From Brevundimonas goettingensis (lineage in GTDB: Bacteria; Pseudomonadota; Alphaproteobacteria; Caulobacterales; Caulobacteraceae): a stretch of 64,000 bases of DNA. Every line of letters starts with the position of its first letter. Positions within the stretch are counted from its first letter, which is position 1. Below the pieces are notes generated by a model. It was not told the DNA's origin. It did not search any database and worked only from the letters and a program-made list of their open reading frames with translations. Made by a program: the position numbers and the translations under genes. The stretch is taken from contig NZ_CP062222.1 in assembly GCF_017487405.1 (NCBI RefSeq), positions 3,395,001 through 3,459,000 on the forward strand. Reading direction: 5' to 3'. Of this stretch, positions 8,615 through 18,630 are shown piece by piece.

Positions 8615-9006
8615 GCCAGACCCTGACCTTCCCGGCCCTCGGCGCCGGCCCGCACTACAGCAATCTCGACATCTGGCTTCCCCTGCTGTTCCACGAGGCG
8701 GCCCTGCGCGGCGAGGCTGTCCTGGACGGCAAGACCTTCACCAACTGCCGCATTCAGGGACCGGCGGTGATCGTTCCGATCGCCGGCTGCCAGTTCAACG
8801 CCTGCAGCATGGGCAACGCCGAGGGCGACATGCGCAATCTGCTGCTCCAGCCCCTGGGGCCGACCCGCGTCAACGGCGTCATACCGTTCAGCAACTGCGT
8901 TTTCGAACGGTGCGAATTCGTCGCCGTGGGCTACGCCGGCGCGCCCGAGTTCCTGGAACAGCTCAAGACCCTGCCCGCGGGCGCCCCGTCCGGAGCCGCT
9001 TCGTGA
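8611..9006 (+). CDS. Unknown small protein, third of three tandem paralogues in the pheST operon
   Basis: 131 residues from ATG 8611, which overlaps the previous stop (ATGA). It retains the full shared pattern: [55 protein letters not shown] and EFLEQL. It is closer to the first paralogue than to the second in the N-terminal half. Its stop overlaps the GTG start of pheT (GTGA), so all five genes from pheS to pheT lie on one transcript. Function unknown. Confidence 0.85.
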   Translation: MSQTLTFPALGAGPHYSNLDIWLPLLFHEAALRGEAVLDGKTFTNCRIQGPAVIVPIAGCQFNACSMGNAEGDMRNLLLQPLGPTRVNGVIPFSNCVFERCEFVAVGYAGAPEFLEQLKTLPAGAPSGAAS

Positions 9007-11441
9007 AATTCACCCTCGGCTGGCTGAAGGACCATCTGGAGACGACCGCGGACGCCGCGGCCGTCGCCGACGCCATGACCATGGCGGGTCTGGAGGTCGA
9101 ACACGTCTCGGATCCCACCGTCGCCCTCAAGGCCTTCACCGTCGCCCGCATCATCGAGGCGGTGCAACACCCCAACGCCGACCGCCTGCGCGTCTGCCAG
9201 GTCGAGACCGTCGACGGGATGAAGGAAATCGTCTGCGGCGCCCCCAACGCGCGCGCGGGCCTGACCACCATCTATGCCCCCATCGGCGCCTATGTGCCCG
9301 GCCTCGGCGTCACACTGGTCGAGAAGCCGGTGCGCGGCGTCGTCTCCAACGGCATGCTGTGCTCGGCCGGGGAGCTGGAGCTGCCGGGCGAGAGCGACGG
9401 CATCCTCGAGCTGCCGCCGTCGATCCCGGTCGGAACCCCGGCCGCGAACGTCTATGCGCTGGAACCCGTCATCGATTTCGAGGTGACGCCGAACCGGCCC
9501 GACTGGCTGGGCGTCGCCGGCATCGCTCGCGATCTGGCCGCCACGGGTCTGGGCAAGCTCAAACACTATGACATCGCCGTGGTGCGCGGCGCCTTCGCCT
9601 CGCCGATCTCGGTGCGGATCGAGGCTCCGGAGATGTGCCCGGTCTTCGCCGGCCGCCTGATCCGCGGCGTGAAGAACGGTCCCTCGCCTGCCTGGCTGCA
9701 GACGCGTCTGCAAGCCATCGGCCTGCGCTCGATCAACCGTCTGGTCGATGTCACCAACCTGATCGCCTACGACCGCGCCCGCCCGCTGCACGTCTATGAC
9801 GCCGGCAAGCTGGTCGGGGACGAGATCGTGATCCGCGGCGGCCTGCATTCGGCCGAGACGGGGGCGGTCGAACATCTGATCGCGCTGGACGGCAAGACCT
9901 ATCCGGCCGAGGCCTCGGTCTGCGTCATCGCCGACGCCAATGGCGAGCGCCCCATCGGCCTCGGCGGCGTCATGGGCGGCGAGTCGACCGGCTGTTCGGA
10001 CGAGACCACCGACGTCTTCCTCGAAAGCGCCTGGTTCGATCCCATCGTCACGGCCCAGACCGGTCGCAGCCTGACCATCTCCTCGGACGCCCAGTACCGG
10101 TTCGCGCGCGGCGTGGACCCGGCCTCGGTCATTCCGGGGCTGGAGCTGGCCACCCGGCTGATCCTCGACCTGTGCGGCGGCGAACCGTCGGAGATCGTCC
10201 TCGCGGGCGAGCATCCAGCCAACCCCGAGGCCTTCGCCTTCGACCCCGCCTATGTGAAGCGGCTGTCGGGCATGGACCTCGAGGACGACCGCATCGGCAC
10301 CATCCTGGGTCAGCTCGGCTTCCTCGTGAAGGCGGGTGAGACCGGTCAGGCCGAGCCCTGGACCGTCACTCCGCCGTCCTGGCGCCGCGATGTCGAGGGC
10401 AAGGCCGATCTGGTCGAGGAGGTCGCCCGCATCGTCGGCTTCGACCACCTGCCCGACGTTCCCCTGCCCGACCAGAACCCGTCGTCCAGGGGCGTGCTGA
10501 ACCCGCGTCAGGCCCGCATCCGTCTGGCCCGCCGGGCGCTGGCGGCGCTCGGTTACGCCGAGGCCGTGACCTGGTCCTTCACCAGCCAGAAAATCGCGGC
10601 CCTGTTCGGCGGCGGGGATGAGCGTCTGGTGCTTGAGAACCCCATCGCGTCCGAACTGGACTGCATGCGGCCTTCGGCCCTGCCCAATCTGATCCAGGCC
10701 GCCGCCCGCAACGCCGCGCGCGGCCATGCCGACGCCGCCCTGTTCGAGATCGGCCCGATCTATCCGGGCGACGGTCCGAAGGATCAGCGCACCGTCATCG
10801 CCGGCCTGATCGCGCCCCATCCCGCCCGCCATTGGGCCAGCGGGGGGACCGGCAAGGACGGCGCCGACGACGCCCTGTTCGGCCTCAAGGGCGACCTTAT
10901 GGGCCTGCTGGAAGAGATCGGCGCGCCGGTCGGCTCCCTGCAGCTCGCTCAGGGACAGAACCGCGACTGGTGGCACCCCGGCCGTTCAGCCCGGCTGCAG
11001 CTGGGGCCCAAGACCGTCATCGCCGAGTTCGGCGCCCTGCATCCGCGCGTGCTCAAGGCGCTGGACGCCGACGGTCCGATGCTGGCCTTCGAGATCGTGC
11101 TGGAAAGCGTCCCCGAGCCCAAGGCGAAATCTAAGACGCGCGGCGCCGCCGACCTGTCGGTGCTCCAGCCCCTGACCCGCGACTTCGCCTTCGTGGTCAA
11201 GGACGACAAGGCGACCGGTGATCTGGTCCGCGCCGTCGTGGGCGCCGACAAGACTCTGATCGAGGAGGTCCGGGTGTTCGACGTCTATCGCGGCGCCGGC
11301 GTCCCCGAGGGCTCCAAGTCAGTGGCGCTGGAAGTCGTGCTCCAGCCCCGCGAGGCGACCCTGACAGAGGCCGAGATCGAGGCCCTGTCGACCAGGGTCG
11401 TCGCAGCCGCCGCCAAGCTGGGCGCCCAGCTGCGCGCCTGA
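9003..11441 (+). CDS. pheT: Phenylalanyl-tRNA synthetase beta subunit
   Basis: 812 residues from GTG 9003 ([15 protein letters not shown]). Domains in order: a tRNA-binding EMAP/OB domain near 40-150 ([19 protein letters not shown]), B3/B4 editing, B5, the catalytic-like core, and a C-terminal anticodon-binding FDX-ACB domain ([19 protein letters not shown]). It provides editing and tRNA binding for PheS. Normally pheT follows pheS directly; here 1.2 kb of three paralogous genes separates them. Confidence 0.97.
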   Translation: MKFTLGWLKDHLETTADAAAVADAMTMAGLEVEHVSDPTVALKAFTVARIIEAVQHPNADRLRVCQVETVDGMKEIVCGAPNARAGLTTIYAPIGAYVPGLGVTLVEKPVRGVVSNGMLCSAGELELPGESDGILELPPSIPVGTPAANVYALEPVIDFEVTPNRPDWLGVAGIARDLAATGLGKLKHYDIAVVRGAFASPISVRIEAPEMCPVFAGRLIRGVKNGPSPAWLQTRLQAIGLRSINRLVDVTNLIAYDRARPLHVYDAGKLVGDEIVIRGGLHSAETGAVEHLIALDGKTYPAEASVCVIADANGERPIGLGGVMGGESTGCSDETTDVFLESAWFDPIVTAQTGRSLTISSDAQYRFARGVDPASVIPGLELATRLILDLCGGEPSEIVLAGEHPANPEAFAFDPAYVKRLSGMDLEDDRIGTILGQLGFLVKAGETGQAEPWTVTPPSWRRDVEGKADLVEEVARIVGFDHLPDVPLPDQNPSSRGVLNPRQARIRLARRALAALGYAEAVTWSFTSQKIAALFGGGDERLVLENPIASELDCMRPSALPNLIQAAARNAARGHADAALFEIGPIYPGDGPKDQRTVIAGLIAPHPARHWASGGTGKDGADDALFGLKGDLMGLLEEIGAPVGSLQLAQGQNRDWWHPGRSARLQLGPKTVIAEFGALHPRVLKALDADGPMLAFEIVLESVPEPKAKSKTRGAADLSVLQPLTRDFAFVVKDDKATGDLVRAVVGADKTLIEEVRVFDVYRGAGVPEGSKSVALEVVLQPREATLTEAEIEALSTRVVAAAAKLGAQLRA

Positions 11442-11449
11442 CGCCAGAG

Positions 11450-11478
11450 TTGAGACCCGGCTCGCGGCCGGGTCTCAA
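11450..11478 (+). terminator. Hairpin after pheT
   Basis: TTGAGACCCGGC pairs perfectly with GCCGGGTCTCAA across a 5-base loop, 8 bp after the pheT stop. The following tract CCTCTCGTT is only weakly T-rich, so termination may be partial. Confidence 0.6.
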
Positions 11479-11576
11479 CCTCTCGTTAACCCTGACGCCG
11501 CAAGGCTGCCGCAAAGGCCCGCGAGGTTGACGGCAACGCTCGCATGACGGGCGACTCACCCGCCGGAGACCTCGCC

Positions 11577-12200
11577 ATGCATCGCCGCCACCTGATCCAG
11601 ACCGGTTTCGCCGCCGCCGCCACCTCGGCGCTCGGAGCTTGCGCCAGCGGCGGCGCGGCCCCGCGTCAGGGCACCGAGCCCGCCTATCCCATCGCCTCGG
11701 ACGCCAACGCCCCCGCCTATTCGGCCGACGAACTGGTCGCCGCCGGCTCGCGCCAGCTGGGCATCGCCGCCGAGGCCATGGGCGGCGCCATCGAACGCAT
11801 CTTCCGCGACCAGGGTGACAGCCCGACCGCTTATATCGCCGGTGAGGAAGGCGCGGGCGCCGTGGCGCTCGGCGTCCGCTACGGCCGCGGCGCCCTGCAT
11901 ATGAAGGACCTCGGCACCGCCCAGGACGTCTTCTGGCAGGGGATTTCGATCGGCTGGGACCTGGGCGGCAACGCCAGCCGGGTCTTCACCCTCGTCTATG
12001 GCCTCTACACGCCCGACGCCATCTACCGCCGCTACCCGGGCGTCGAGGGCTCGGCCTATCTGGTCGGCGGTCTGGGCGTGAACTACCAGCGCGCCGACGG
12101 CATCGTCCTGGCCCCGGTCCGCACCGGCGTCGGCCTGCGCCTCGGCGCCAATGTCGGCACCATGGCCTACAGCCGCCAGCGGAACGTGCTTCCTTTTTAG
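11577..12200 (+). CDS. DUF1134 / EipA-like envelope protein, putative lipoprotein
   Basis: 207 residues from ATG 11577, with GGAG 8 bp upstream; an upstream ATG at 11544 has no such site. The N-terminus has a twin-Arg-like MHRRHL followed by a hydrophobic stretch and a lipobox-like LGAC. The mature part matches DUF1134: GGAIERIFRDQGDSPTAYI, then GRGALHMKDLG and WDLGGNASRVFTLVYGL. The Brucella homologue EipA is a periplasmic beta-barrel protein needed for envelope integrity. It is transcribed separately, after the pheT hairpin. Confidence 0.8.
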   Translation: MHRRHLIQTGFAAAATSALGACASGGAAPRQGTEPAYPIASDANAPAYSADELVAAGSRQLGIAAEAMGGAIERIFRDQGDSPTAYIAGEEGAGAVALGVRYGRGALHMKDLGTAQDVFWQGISIGWDLGGNASRVFTLVYGLYTPDAIYRRYPGVEGSAYLVGGLGVNYQRADGIVLAPVRTGVGLRLGANVGTMAYSRQRNVLPF

Positions 12201-12252
12201 GCGCTACCGCTCGCGACGCGGTCGCTCGCTGCTTGAGCGCGTTTCAGCGCTA
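12199..12252. repeat. Intergenic palindromic repeat of the GCTTGAGCGC family
   Basis: The gap between two convergent stops consists almost wholly of a GC-rich dyad (GGCGCTACCGCTCGCG ... TTGAGCGCGTTTCAGCGC). The same elements in the opposite orientation (GCGCTCAAGCAGCG ... TTAGCGCC) occur at 43288-43338, upstream of obgE. It probably serves as a bidirectional terminator here. Confidence 0.45.
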
Positions 12253-13140
12253 GCCTTCAGCGGCGATTATCGCCTCTAGCCCCTCCCGCCAGGTCGGATA
12301 CTGCGGCCGCCAGCCGAGCTCGGCCTTGGCGCGGGCGTTGGAGATGCGTTTGTTGTCCAGATAGAAGCGGCGCATGGTGTCCGAGACCTCGGGGTCGTGC
12401 CAGTCGACCTCGCGCGGGCGCGGCACACCGAGCCGTTCGGCGGCGCCGGCGATGACTACATCGGCCGGCGTCGGTTCGTCGTCGGCCAGATTGTAGGCCG
12501 CGCCGGGTCGGGGCTGGGCCATCGAGGCGAACAGGCCCGCCACCGCATCCTCGACATGAACCCGGTTGAAGACCTGGCCGGGCTTCCGGACCAGCCGGGC
12601 CGAGCCGTCGCGCAACCGGTCGACCACCGAACGGCCGGGACCATAGATCGCCGGCAGGCGGAAGATCTGCACCGTCAGACCCATGCCACGTCCGGCGTCC
12701 AGCCAGTCGGCCTCGGCCCGCACCCGGCGGCCGCCCTCGAGGCTGGAGGCGTTGAGCGCGTCGTCCTCGAAGGCCCAGCCGCCGTTGCGGTCGCCGTAGA
12801 CGGCGGTGGAGGAGACATAGCCGATCCAGTCGGGCCAGGCCGTGGAGACCGATTCCGCGACCGCCAGGGCCCTCAGCGCCGGACAGCCCTGGGCGTCGGG
12901 CGGAGCGGTGATCAGAACCGTCGTGGCTCCGGCGAGGGCCGCCGACAGGGCCTCGCGGTCGCTCGGGTCGACGGCGGCGATCCCTTCGGCTTCCAACGCC
13001 AGCCGACGCTCCGGATCGCGCGAGGTGGCGACGGCGGTTCCGCCCCGGCGGATGGCTTCCAGCGCCGCAGTTCGGCCCAGATAGCCGCCGCCGAAGACCA
13101 GAAGCTTTTGGGGTTCGCTCAAATCGACCTCAGCCCGCAC
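12250..13140 (-). CDS. NAD(P)-dependent epimerase/dehydratase family protein (atypical SDR)
   Basis: About 296 residues with an N-terminal Rossmann loop LLVFGGGYLGRTA and a central IGYVSSTAVYGDR strand containing the SDR Thr/Tyr region, giving a YeeZ-like atypical SDR. Substrate unknown. The start is uncertain: GTG 13140 directly abuts the stop of the upstream sqd1-like gene, while TTG 13122 has a better-placed GAGG. Either way the two genes form an operon, so a role in nucleotide-sugar or lipid-sugar chemistry is plausible but unproven. Confidence 0.8.
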   Translation of the reverse strand: MRAEVDLSEPQKLLVFGGGYLGRTAALEAIRRGGTAVATSRDPERRLALEAEGIAAVDPSDREALSAALAGATTVLITAPPDAQGCPALRALAVAESVSTAWPDWIGYVSSTAVYGDRNGGWAFEDDALNASSLEGGRRVRAEADWLDAGRGMGLTVQIFRLPAIYGPGRSVVDRLRDGSARLVRKPGQVFNRVHVEDAVAGLFASMAQPRPGAAYNLADDEPTPADVVIAGAAERLGVPRPREVDWHDPEVSDTMRRFYLDNKRISNARAKAELGWRPQYPTWREGLEAIIAAEG

Positions 13141-14385
13141 TCAGGCTCTGGCCCGGGGCCGCAGGGGCGCGACGTTCGGATCATTCAGGGTCGGGCAGGC
13201 CGCCGCTTCCAGCGCTTCAGCCCGGTCCGTGTTCCAGGCGGAGATGCAGGGAATCTTGGCCAGGTCGGCGCGGTCGGCGTAGCGGCGGGCCACCTCGGTG
13301 ACGTCGGCCATCAGCCCCTCGGCCAAGGTGATCGGCTTCAGCCCCAGATCGCGGAACTGGTCATTGGCCACGACCAGCTCGTTCTCGTCGGCCTCCTGAC
13401 GCGGATTGGCGACCGTTTCGACGGTCGCCCCGGTCATCCGGGCGACCATGGCGGCCAGGTCGCGCACCCGGCGGCTCTCGGTCATCTGGTTGAGGATCTT
13501 GACCCGTTCGCCGCGCGCCGGCGGGTTGTTCAGGGCCAGTTCGACGCAGCGCACCGTGTCCTGGATATGGATGAAGGCCCGGGTCTGGCCGCCGGCGCCG
13601 TGCACCGTCAGCGGATAGCCGACCGCCGCCTGCATCAGGAAGCGGTTCAGCACCGTGCCGTAGTCGCCGTCATAGTCGAAGCGGTTGATCAGCCGCTCGT
13701 CCATCCGCGTCTGCTCGGTCTGGGCGCCCCAGACGATGCCCTGATGCAGGTCGGTGATCCGCAGCCGGTCGTTGCGGGCGTAGAACTGGAACAGCAGGGC
13801 GTCCTGCGTCTTGGTCATGTGATAGATCGAGCCCGGGTTCGGCGGGAACAGGATCTCCTGCTCGGTGGGGCCGTTGTCGGTCTCGACCGTGACCTTCAGA
13901 TAGCCCTCGGGGATCTTAAGCCCCGCGGTGCCGTAGCCATAGACCCCCATGGTGCCCAGATGGGCCAGATGGACGTCGCGGCCGCTTTCGACGATGGCGG
14001 CCAGCAGATGGTGGGTGGCGTTGATGTTGTTGTCGACGGTGTAGAGCTTGTGCCGCGCCGATTTCATCGAATAGGGCGCGGCCCGCTGTTCGGCGAAATG
14101 GACGACGCTGTCGGGCGCCTCGTCCCGGATCAGGGCGACCAGCCGGTCGAACTCCTTGCCGACCGTCATATTGACGAAGCCGATGGTGCGGCCCGTCAGT
14201 TCCTTCCAGGTGGCGATCCGCTCGCCCATGGTCCGGATCGGGGTCAGGGACTGGACCTCGAGCTCATTGTCGATGTTGCGGCGGCTCAGGTTGTCGACGA
14301 TCACGACATCCCAGCCCTTCCCCGACAGGTGCAAAGCCGTGGGCCAGCCGCAGAAGCCGTCGCCGCCCAGAATCAAGACCTTCAT
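13141..14385 (-). CDS. UDP-sulfoquinovose synthase (SQD1-like SDR)
   Basis: 414 residues. The N-terminus KVLILGGDGFCGWPTALHLS, followed by VDNLSRRNIDNELEVQSLTP, is the characteristic SQD1 signature. The catalytic region shows TMGVYG and Y-H-M-T-K. The enzyme converts UDP-glucose and sulfite to UDP-sulfoquinovose, the head-group donor for the sulfolipid SQDG. The acyl-acceptor sulfoquinovosyltransferase is not next to it; the glycosyltransferase at 14872 is not of that type. The family call is strong; the in vivo product is inference. Confidence 0.9.
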   Translation of the reverse strand: MKVLILGGDGFCGWPTALHLSGKGWDVVIVDNLSRRNIDNELEVQSLTPIRTMGERIATWKELTGRTIGFVNMTVGKEFDRLVALIRDEAPDSVVHFAEQRAAPYSMKSARHKLYTVDNNINATHHLLAAIVESGRDVHLAHLGTMGVYGYGTAGLKIPEGYLKVTVETDNGPTEQEILFPPNPGSIYHMTKTQDALLFQFYARNDRLRITDLHQGIVWGAQTEQTRMDERLINRFDYDGDYGTVLNRFLMQAAVGYPLTVHGAGGQTRAFIHIQDTVRCVELALNNPPARGERVKILNQMTESRRVRDLAAMVARMTGATVETVANPRQEADENELVVANDQFRDLGLKPITLAEGLMADVTEVARRYADRADLAKIPCISAWNTDRAEALEAAACPTLNDPNVAPLRPRARA

Positions 14386-14613
14386 TTTACGCCACCTTTC
14401 CTTCCCCGCTCCTGCCTAGACCATGAGGACGACCGGGGCAAAGCGGAGCGGTGGACGAAGTCGCAGGGCGCCGTCCAGCGATCGGCGCGGGTCGGGTGTC
14501 TCCGATCCCGGAAGAAACGCCGAAAACGGAGACTGTCGAGACGCCGAACCTCGCGGAACGACGGGGAGGAGAAGGATTGCGCCCATCTTCTCCTCCTGTC
14601 CGGAAACGCCTAC

Positions 14614-14859
14614 ATGCCGCCCATGACCGACGACGTTTCGACCGACGCCCCCGCCAATGATCCCGGCTTCAACCTGGATGTCCCCGGCGCGACGCGCGAG
14701 CGTCCCCTGACCCCGGCCGCCCGCCGGGCCCTGGAGGAGGCGGCGGAGCGGCGGGCCGTCGAGGCGGCCGAAATGGCGCTGGAGCATGGCGGGCCGACCG
14801 GCCCGGAACCCACCCGCTACGGCGACTGGGAGAAGAAGGGCCTGGCGGTCGACTTCTAG
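14614..14859 (+). CDS. DUF1674 family protein, succinate dehydrogenase assembly factor 4-like
   Basis: 81 residues (77 if the ATG at 14623 is used). The second half carries the DUF1674 pattern: LTPAARRALEEAAERRAVEA, then GPTGPEPTRYGDWEKKGL and DF at the C-terminus. The mitochondrial member SDHAF4 helps mature flavinylated SdhA. The gene is short, soluble and acidic at its N-terminus. It is divergent from sqd1 and convergent with the glycosyltransferase. Confidence 0.85.
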   Translation: MPPMTDDVSTDAPANDPGFNLDVPGATRERPLTPAARRALEEAAERRAVEAAEMALEHGGPTGPEPTRYGDWEKKGLAVDF

Positions 14860-14871
14860 CCGCGCAGAAGT

Positions 14872-15900
14872 CTAGCCACGCAGCAATCTGGCCGGGCCGA
14901 TGATCCGCTCCAGCACTCCGGCGGCGAGCAGCCGTTCGGCCTCGGCCGGATTTTCGATGGCCACTCGGGCGCGATAGAAGGCCAGCGCCGCGGCCTCGTC
15001 CCCGGTCATGATCACGTCCCGGGCCTGAAGGTGAAACGGACCGATGGCGGCGGCGATGTCGTATCGGCCCCACCATCTGTCCTGAAACCGGCCCAGTCGG
15101 CGATACTTGGCCAGAAAGGCCTGAAAGCCGCAGCAGGCATAGTGCAGGATGAAGTGGCGCGCGCTGATCGCCCGCGCCGTTCCGGCTTGGGGGCGGCCGA
15201 AATCATGCACGCCGAAGGGCTCCAGTCCCGGCCGGTCGAGCCGCGCCGCCGACTTGCCGTTGGAATAGAGGTTGAAGATCCCGGTCCGGAACCGCGGGCT
15301 GGCCTGCAACGCCTGTCGCAAGGCCGCCTGGGGCAGGGTCGGCAGTCGCTCCGGAGGGACCTTGAACAGGGTGACCTGACCCATCGGGTCATCGATCTCG
15401 TCCGCCTCGGGCGCCGCTTCGAGGTTGCGATAGGTCACGACGTCGAACGGCTCGGCCTCCAGGGCCGAAAAATGGTCCGCGACCGACTGATTGGGGGACC
15501 AGAACAGTTCGTCGATGTCGATATGCAGCAGCCAGGAACACCCGTCGCGCCGCGCCCGATCCATGACGACGGCGGCGTTGAGAATCTGCCGCGCCATCAC
15601 CTCGGTGTCGATGGAATCGGCCAGTCCGGCGTACACAGACTGGGCGGTCCAGGCCTCGCGCAGGGCCCCGTCATGGACGATGACCGTCACGCCGGGGCGG
15701 CTCGCCACCCGGACGGCGTCGGGATCCGCCGGGTCGTCAAACACCAGATACAGGCGCGCGAAGCCCGCCGCGACGTGCCAGGCGATGAAGCGATCCAGCA
15801 GCGGCCCCGCGTCGCGCAAGGTCGTGACGATGGCCGGTCCGCCGCGCGCCGGGCGGTCGTTCACAGGCTCTGACCCGGCGGAAGACGGAGGCATGGGCAT
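14872..15900 (-). CDS. Glycosyltransferase, GT-A fold (family 92 / DUF23-like)
   Basis: 342 residues. [20 protein letters not shown] is the opening strand-helix of GT2/GT92-like enzymes, and [11 protein letters not shown] is the DxD metal/nucleotide-sugar motif. There is no signal peptide or membrane helix, so it should act in the cytoplasm. Donor and acceptor are unknown. Candidate starts MPM at 15900 and 15894 are equivalent. Distinct from GT-B sulfoquinovosyltransferases despite its nearness to sqd1. Confidence 0.75.
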   Translation of the reverse strand: MPMPPSSAGSEPVNDRPARGGPAIVTTLRDAGPLLDRFIAWHVAAGFARLYLVFDDPADPDAVRVASRPGVTVIVHDGALREAWTAQSVYAGLADSIDTEVMARQILNAAVVMDRARRDGCSWLLHIDIDELFWSPNQSVADHFSALEAEPFDVVTYRNLEAAPEADEIDDPMGQVTLFKVPPERLPTLPQAALRQALQASPRFRTGIFNLYSNGKSAARLDRPGLEPFGVHDFGRPQAGTARAISARHFILHYACCGFQAFLAKYRRLGRFQDRWWGRYDIAAAIGPFHLQARDVIMTGDEAAALAFYRARVAIENPAEAERLLAAGVLERIIGPARLLRG

Positions 15901-16083
15901 GGATATGATCTGACACGGGCCCGGCCCGACGACAAACCCGAAGCGATCGCCGTTCTACGGCCCTGATTTGAGCCTACTGGCCTTTTCCGTCGCGCCCTTG
16001 TATGAGGCGCGCGCTCCCCGCAGACGCACATCCCAGAGCGGCCCCCGTTTTGTCGGCCGCCTTTTCGCATTGAACGACACGAT

Positions 16084-17916
16084 ATGAACCTTCGCAACGT
16101 CGCCATCATCGCCCACGTTGACCACGGCAAGACGACCCTGGTCGACCAACTCCTGGCCCAGTCGGGCGTGTTCCGAGCCAATGAGGCCACGACCGAACGC
16201 GCCATGGACTCCAACGACCAGGAAAAGGAACGGGGCATCACCATCCTGGCCAAATGCACCTCGGTGCTCTGGAACGGTGAAGCCGGCGAAACCCGCATCA
16301 ACATCATCGACACCCCCGGTCACGCCGACTTCGGCGGCGAGGTCGAGCGCATCCTGGGCATGGTGGACGGCTGCGTCATCCTGGTCGACGCCGAAGAGGG
16401 CGTCATGCCCCAGACGAAATTCGTCCTGACCAAGGCCCTGAAGATGGGCCTGCGTCCCATCCTGTGCATCAACAAGGTCGACCGCGCCCACGCCGATCCG
16501 GACCGCGTCCACAACGAGGCCTTCGACCTGTTCGCCGCCATCGGCGCGACCGAAGAGCAGCTGGACTTCCCGCACATCTACGCCTCGGGTCGCGCCGGCT
16601 GGGCGACGCTGGACCTGAACGAACCGTCCGACACCCTGGCGCCCCTGTTCGACCTGATCGTGCGCCACGTGCCGCCGCCCAAGGTGCAGGAGAACAAGGA
16701 CAAGCCGTTCCAGATTCTGAACGTGCTGATCGAGAGCGACCCCTTCCTCGGCCGTCTGCTGACGGGCCGGATCGAGAGCGGCAAGGCCGTTCCCGGCATG
16801 GCCATTCACGCTCTGGACCGCGACGGCAAGGAAATCGAGCGCGGCCGGATCACCAAGGTCCTGGCCTTCCGCGGCCTGAAGCGCCAGGCCCTGGACGAGG
16901 GTTCGGAAGCGGGCGACATCGTCGCCATCGCCGGCATGTCCAAGGCGACCGTGGCCGACACCCTGTGCGCCATGGAAGTCACCGAAGCCCTGCCGGCCCA
17001 GCCGATCGACCCGCCGACCATCTCCATGACCGTCTCGGTCAATGACAGCCCCCTGGCCGGCCGCGAAGGCGACAAGGTCCAGTCGCGCGTCATCCGCGAC
17101 CGCCTGCTCAAGGAGGCCGAGGCCAATGTCGCCATCCGCGTCACCACCACCGAAGGCGGCGACGCCTACGAAGTGGCCGGCCGCGGCGAACTGCAGCTGG
17201 GCGTTCTGATCGAGAACATGCGTCGCGAAGGCTTCGAAGTATCGATCAGCCGCCCGCGCGTGGTCTACCAGACCGGCGAGAACGGCGAGCGTCTGGAACC
17301 CATCGAGGACGTCATGATCGACGTCGACGACGAGTTCACCGGCGTGGTCATCGAAAAGCTGTCGGCCCGCAAGGCCGAGCTGTCGGACATGGGCCCGTCG
17401 GGCGCCGGCAAGACCCGCATCAGCCTGAAGGCTCCCTCGCGCTCGCTGATCGGCTATCAGGGCGAGTTCCTGACCGACACGCGGGGTTCGGGCGTGCTGA
17501 ACCGCGTCTTCAGCCACTATGAGCCGCACAAGGGCGAGATCGCCGGCCGTCTGAAGGGCGTGCTGATCTCCAACTCGGACGGCGACACGGCAGCCTTCGC
17601 CCTGTGGAACTTGGAAGACCGCGGCATCATGTTCGTCGGCGCCGGCGAGAAGACCTACGAAGGCATGATCATCGGCGAGAACGCCCGCTGGGACGACCTC
17701 GACGTCAACCCGATCAAGGGCAAGCAGCTGACCAACGTTCGCGCCTCCGGCAAGGACGAGGCCGTGCGCCTGACCCCGCCGCGCGTGATGTCGCTGGAAC
17801 AGGCCATCGCCTATATCTCGGACGACGAGCTGGTCGAGGTCACGCCCAAGTCGATCCGTCTGCGCAAGCAGATCCTGAACCCCTCGTTCCGCAAGAAGCG
17901 CGCTCGCCCCGAGTAA
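16084..17916 (+). CDS. typA: Translational GTPase TypA/BipA
   Basis: 610 residues. G1 [16 protein letters not shown]2 region KERGITI, G3 [14 protein letters not shown] and G4 NKVDR are all in place, followed by EF-Tu domain 2, EF-G-like domains III and V, and the BipA-specific C-terminal domain. It is a ribosome-associated GTPase involved in 50S assembly and stress or low-temperature growth. The gene is monocistronic, with a terminator 45 bp after the stop. Confidence 0.98.
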   Translation: MNLRNVAIIAHVDHGKTTLVDQLLAQSGVFRANEATTERAMDSNDQEKERGITILAKCTSVLWNGEAGETRINIIDTPGHADFGGEVERILGMVDGCVILVDAEEGVMPQTKFVLTKALKMGLRPILCINKVDRAHADPDRVHNEAFDLFAAIGATEEQLDFPHIYASGRAGWATLDLNEPSDTLAPLFDLIVRHVPPPKVQENKDKPFQILNVLIESDPFLGRLLTGRIESGKAVPGMAIHALDRDGKEIERGRITKVLAFRGLKRQALDEGSEAGDIVAIAGMSKATVADTLCAMEVTEALPAQPIDPPTISMTVSVNDSPLAGREGDKVQSRVIRDRLLKEAEANVAIRVTTTEGGDAYEVAGRGELQLGVLIENMRREGFEVSISRPRVVYQTGENGERLEPIEDVMIDVDDEFTGVVIEKLSARKAELSDMGPSGAGKTRISLKAPSRSLIGYQGEFLTDTRGSGVLNRVFSHYEPHKGEIAGRLKGVLISNSDGDTAAFALWNLEDRGIMFVGAGEKTYEGMIIGENARWDDLDVNPIKGKQLTNVRASGKDEAVRLTPPRVMSLEQAIAYISDDELVEVTPKSIRLRKQILNPSFRKKRARPE

Positions 17917-17960
17917 GGACTCGGCCCGACCTGGGGCCGTCGCCAGAGCAACCGGAATTG

Positions 17961-17993
17961 GAAAGGCCGCCCCGTCGCTGGGGCGGCCTTTTT
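17961..17993 (+). terminator. Rho-independent terminator after typA
   Basis: AAGGCCGCCCC / GGGGCGGCCTT arms around a short loop, followed by TTTTTGCTG. It also faces the convergent gene at 18007. Confidence 0.85.
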
Positions 17994-18006
17994 GCTGTCC
18001 GACGAG

Positions 18007-18483
18007 TCAATGGTTCTCGGTAAAGACCAGGCGGGCCTGGGCGCCGTCGCCCTTGCCGTAGCGGCCGATCCAGATGTCGTAGACGCCGCTGGGCGGAGTG
18101 GCCCAGCGCAGGCCCGGATTGACGTTGCCGCCGTCGCCGGCGCCGTCGTCGTTGCAGACCCATTCGCCGTCCGGGTCATTGACCACCAGGGTGGTGTCGA
18201 CGTCCGCATAGACCCAGATGTTCAGCGGCAGGCCGCCGGCGGTGTAGTTCAGCCGGTAATCCGGCGCATCGCCGACCATGCCGACGCAGGCCCCGCCCAG
18301 ATGCGAGGCGTCCTCGGTCCCGCCCGCGACGATGTCGACGCTGCGCGGATCCGGCTGGAACCCGGCTTTCAGGGTCACAGAGCCGAACACCGGATCCAGC
18401 GAGGCGTCCTGGGCCAGAGCCGGCGCGCTCGCGGCCAGGACGGCCGCGAACACGGTCGCGCCCATCAGAATTCGTGTGGTCAT
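18007..18483 (-). CDS. Secreted small protein of unknown function
   Basis: 158 residues with a clear Sec signal peptide (ILMGATVFAAVLAASAPALA, cleavage ALA-QD). The mature part has Cys pairs (GGACVG, EWVCNDD) and a PPSGVYDIWIGRYG segment of the kind seen in pre-peptidase C-terminal-like beta-sandwich domains that occur in secreted proteases. No catalytic motif is visible. It is the last core gene before the island. Confidence 0.75.
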   Translation of the reverse strand: MTTRILMGATVFAAVLAASAPALAQDASLDPVFGSVTLKAGFQPDPRSVDIVAGGTEDASHLGGACVGMVGDAPDYRLNYTAGGLPLNIWVYADVDTTLVVNDPDGEWVCNDDGAGDGGNVNPGLRWATPPSGVYDIWIGRYGKGDGAQARLVFTENH

Positions 18484-18613
18484 TATTTCCCCGTTCCCGG
18501 CTCAGGATCTGGCCGGCGCCGTCACGCTATCACGGATACGCGAACCGGCGGAAGAACCCCGGCCACTGCCCCCCCGACGGGGCGGACAGTCCGTATCGAC
18601 AAGGGAAACCGCC

Positions 18614-18630
18614 TGGTGGAGCCGAGGGGA
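18614..18630 (+). repeat. Island left attachment site (attL core)
   Basis: TGGTGGAGCCGAGGGGA is an exact 17-bp direct repeat of the 3' end of tRNA-Ala at 37744-37760, including the encoded CCA end. The flanking bases differ on both sides. Only this 3' stub is present here, as expected for the distal end of a tRNA-integrated island. Confidence 0.9.

Noticed and set aside
8931..10976. 681-codon open frame antisense to pheT
   Set aside because: Opposite a clear PheT; low-complexity Gly/Arg/Asp composition typical of antisense frames.
12397..14859. 820-codon plus-strand frame across the SDR, sqd1 and DUF1674 region
   Set aside because: Antisense to two recognisable enzymes; only its last 82 codons (14614-14859) are a real gene, with its own start.
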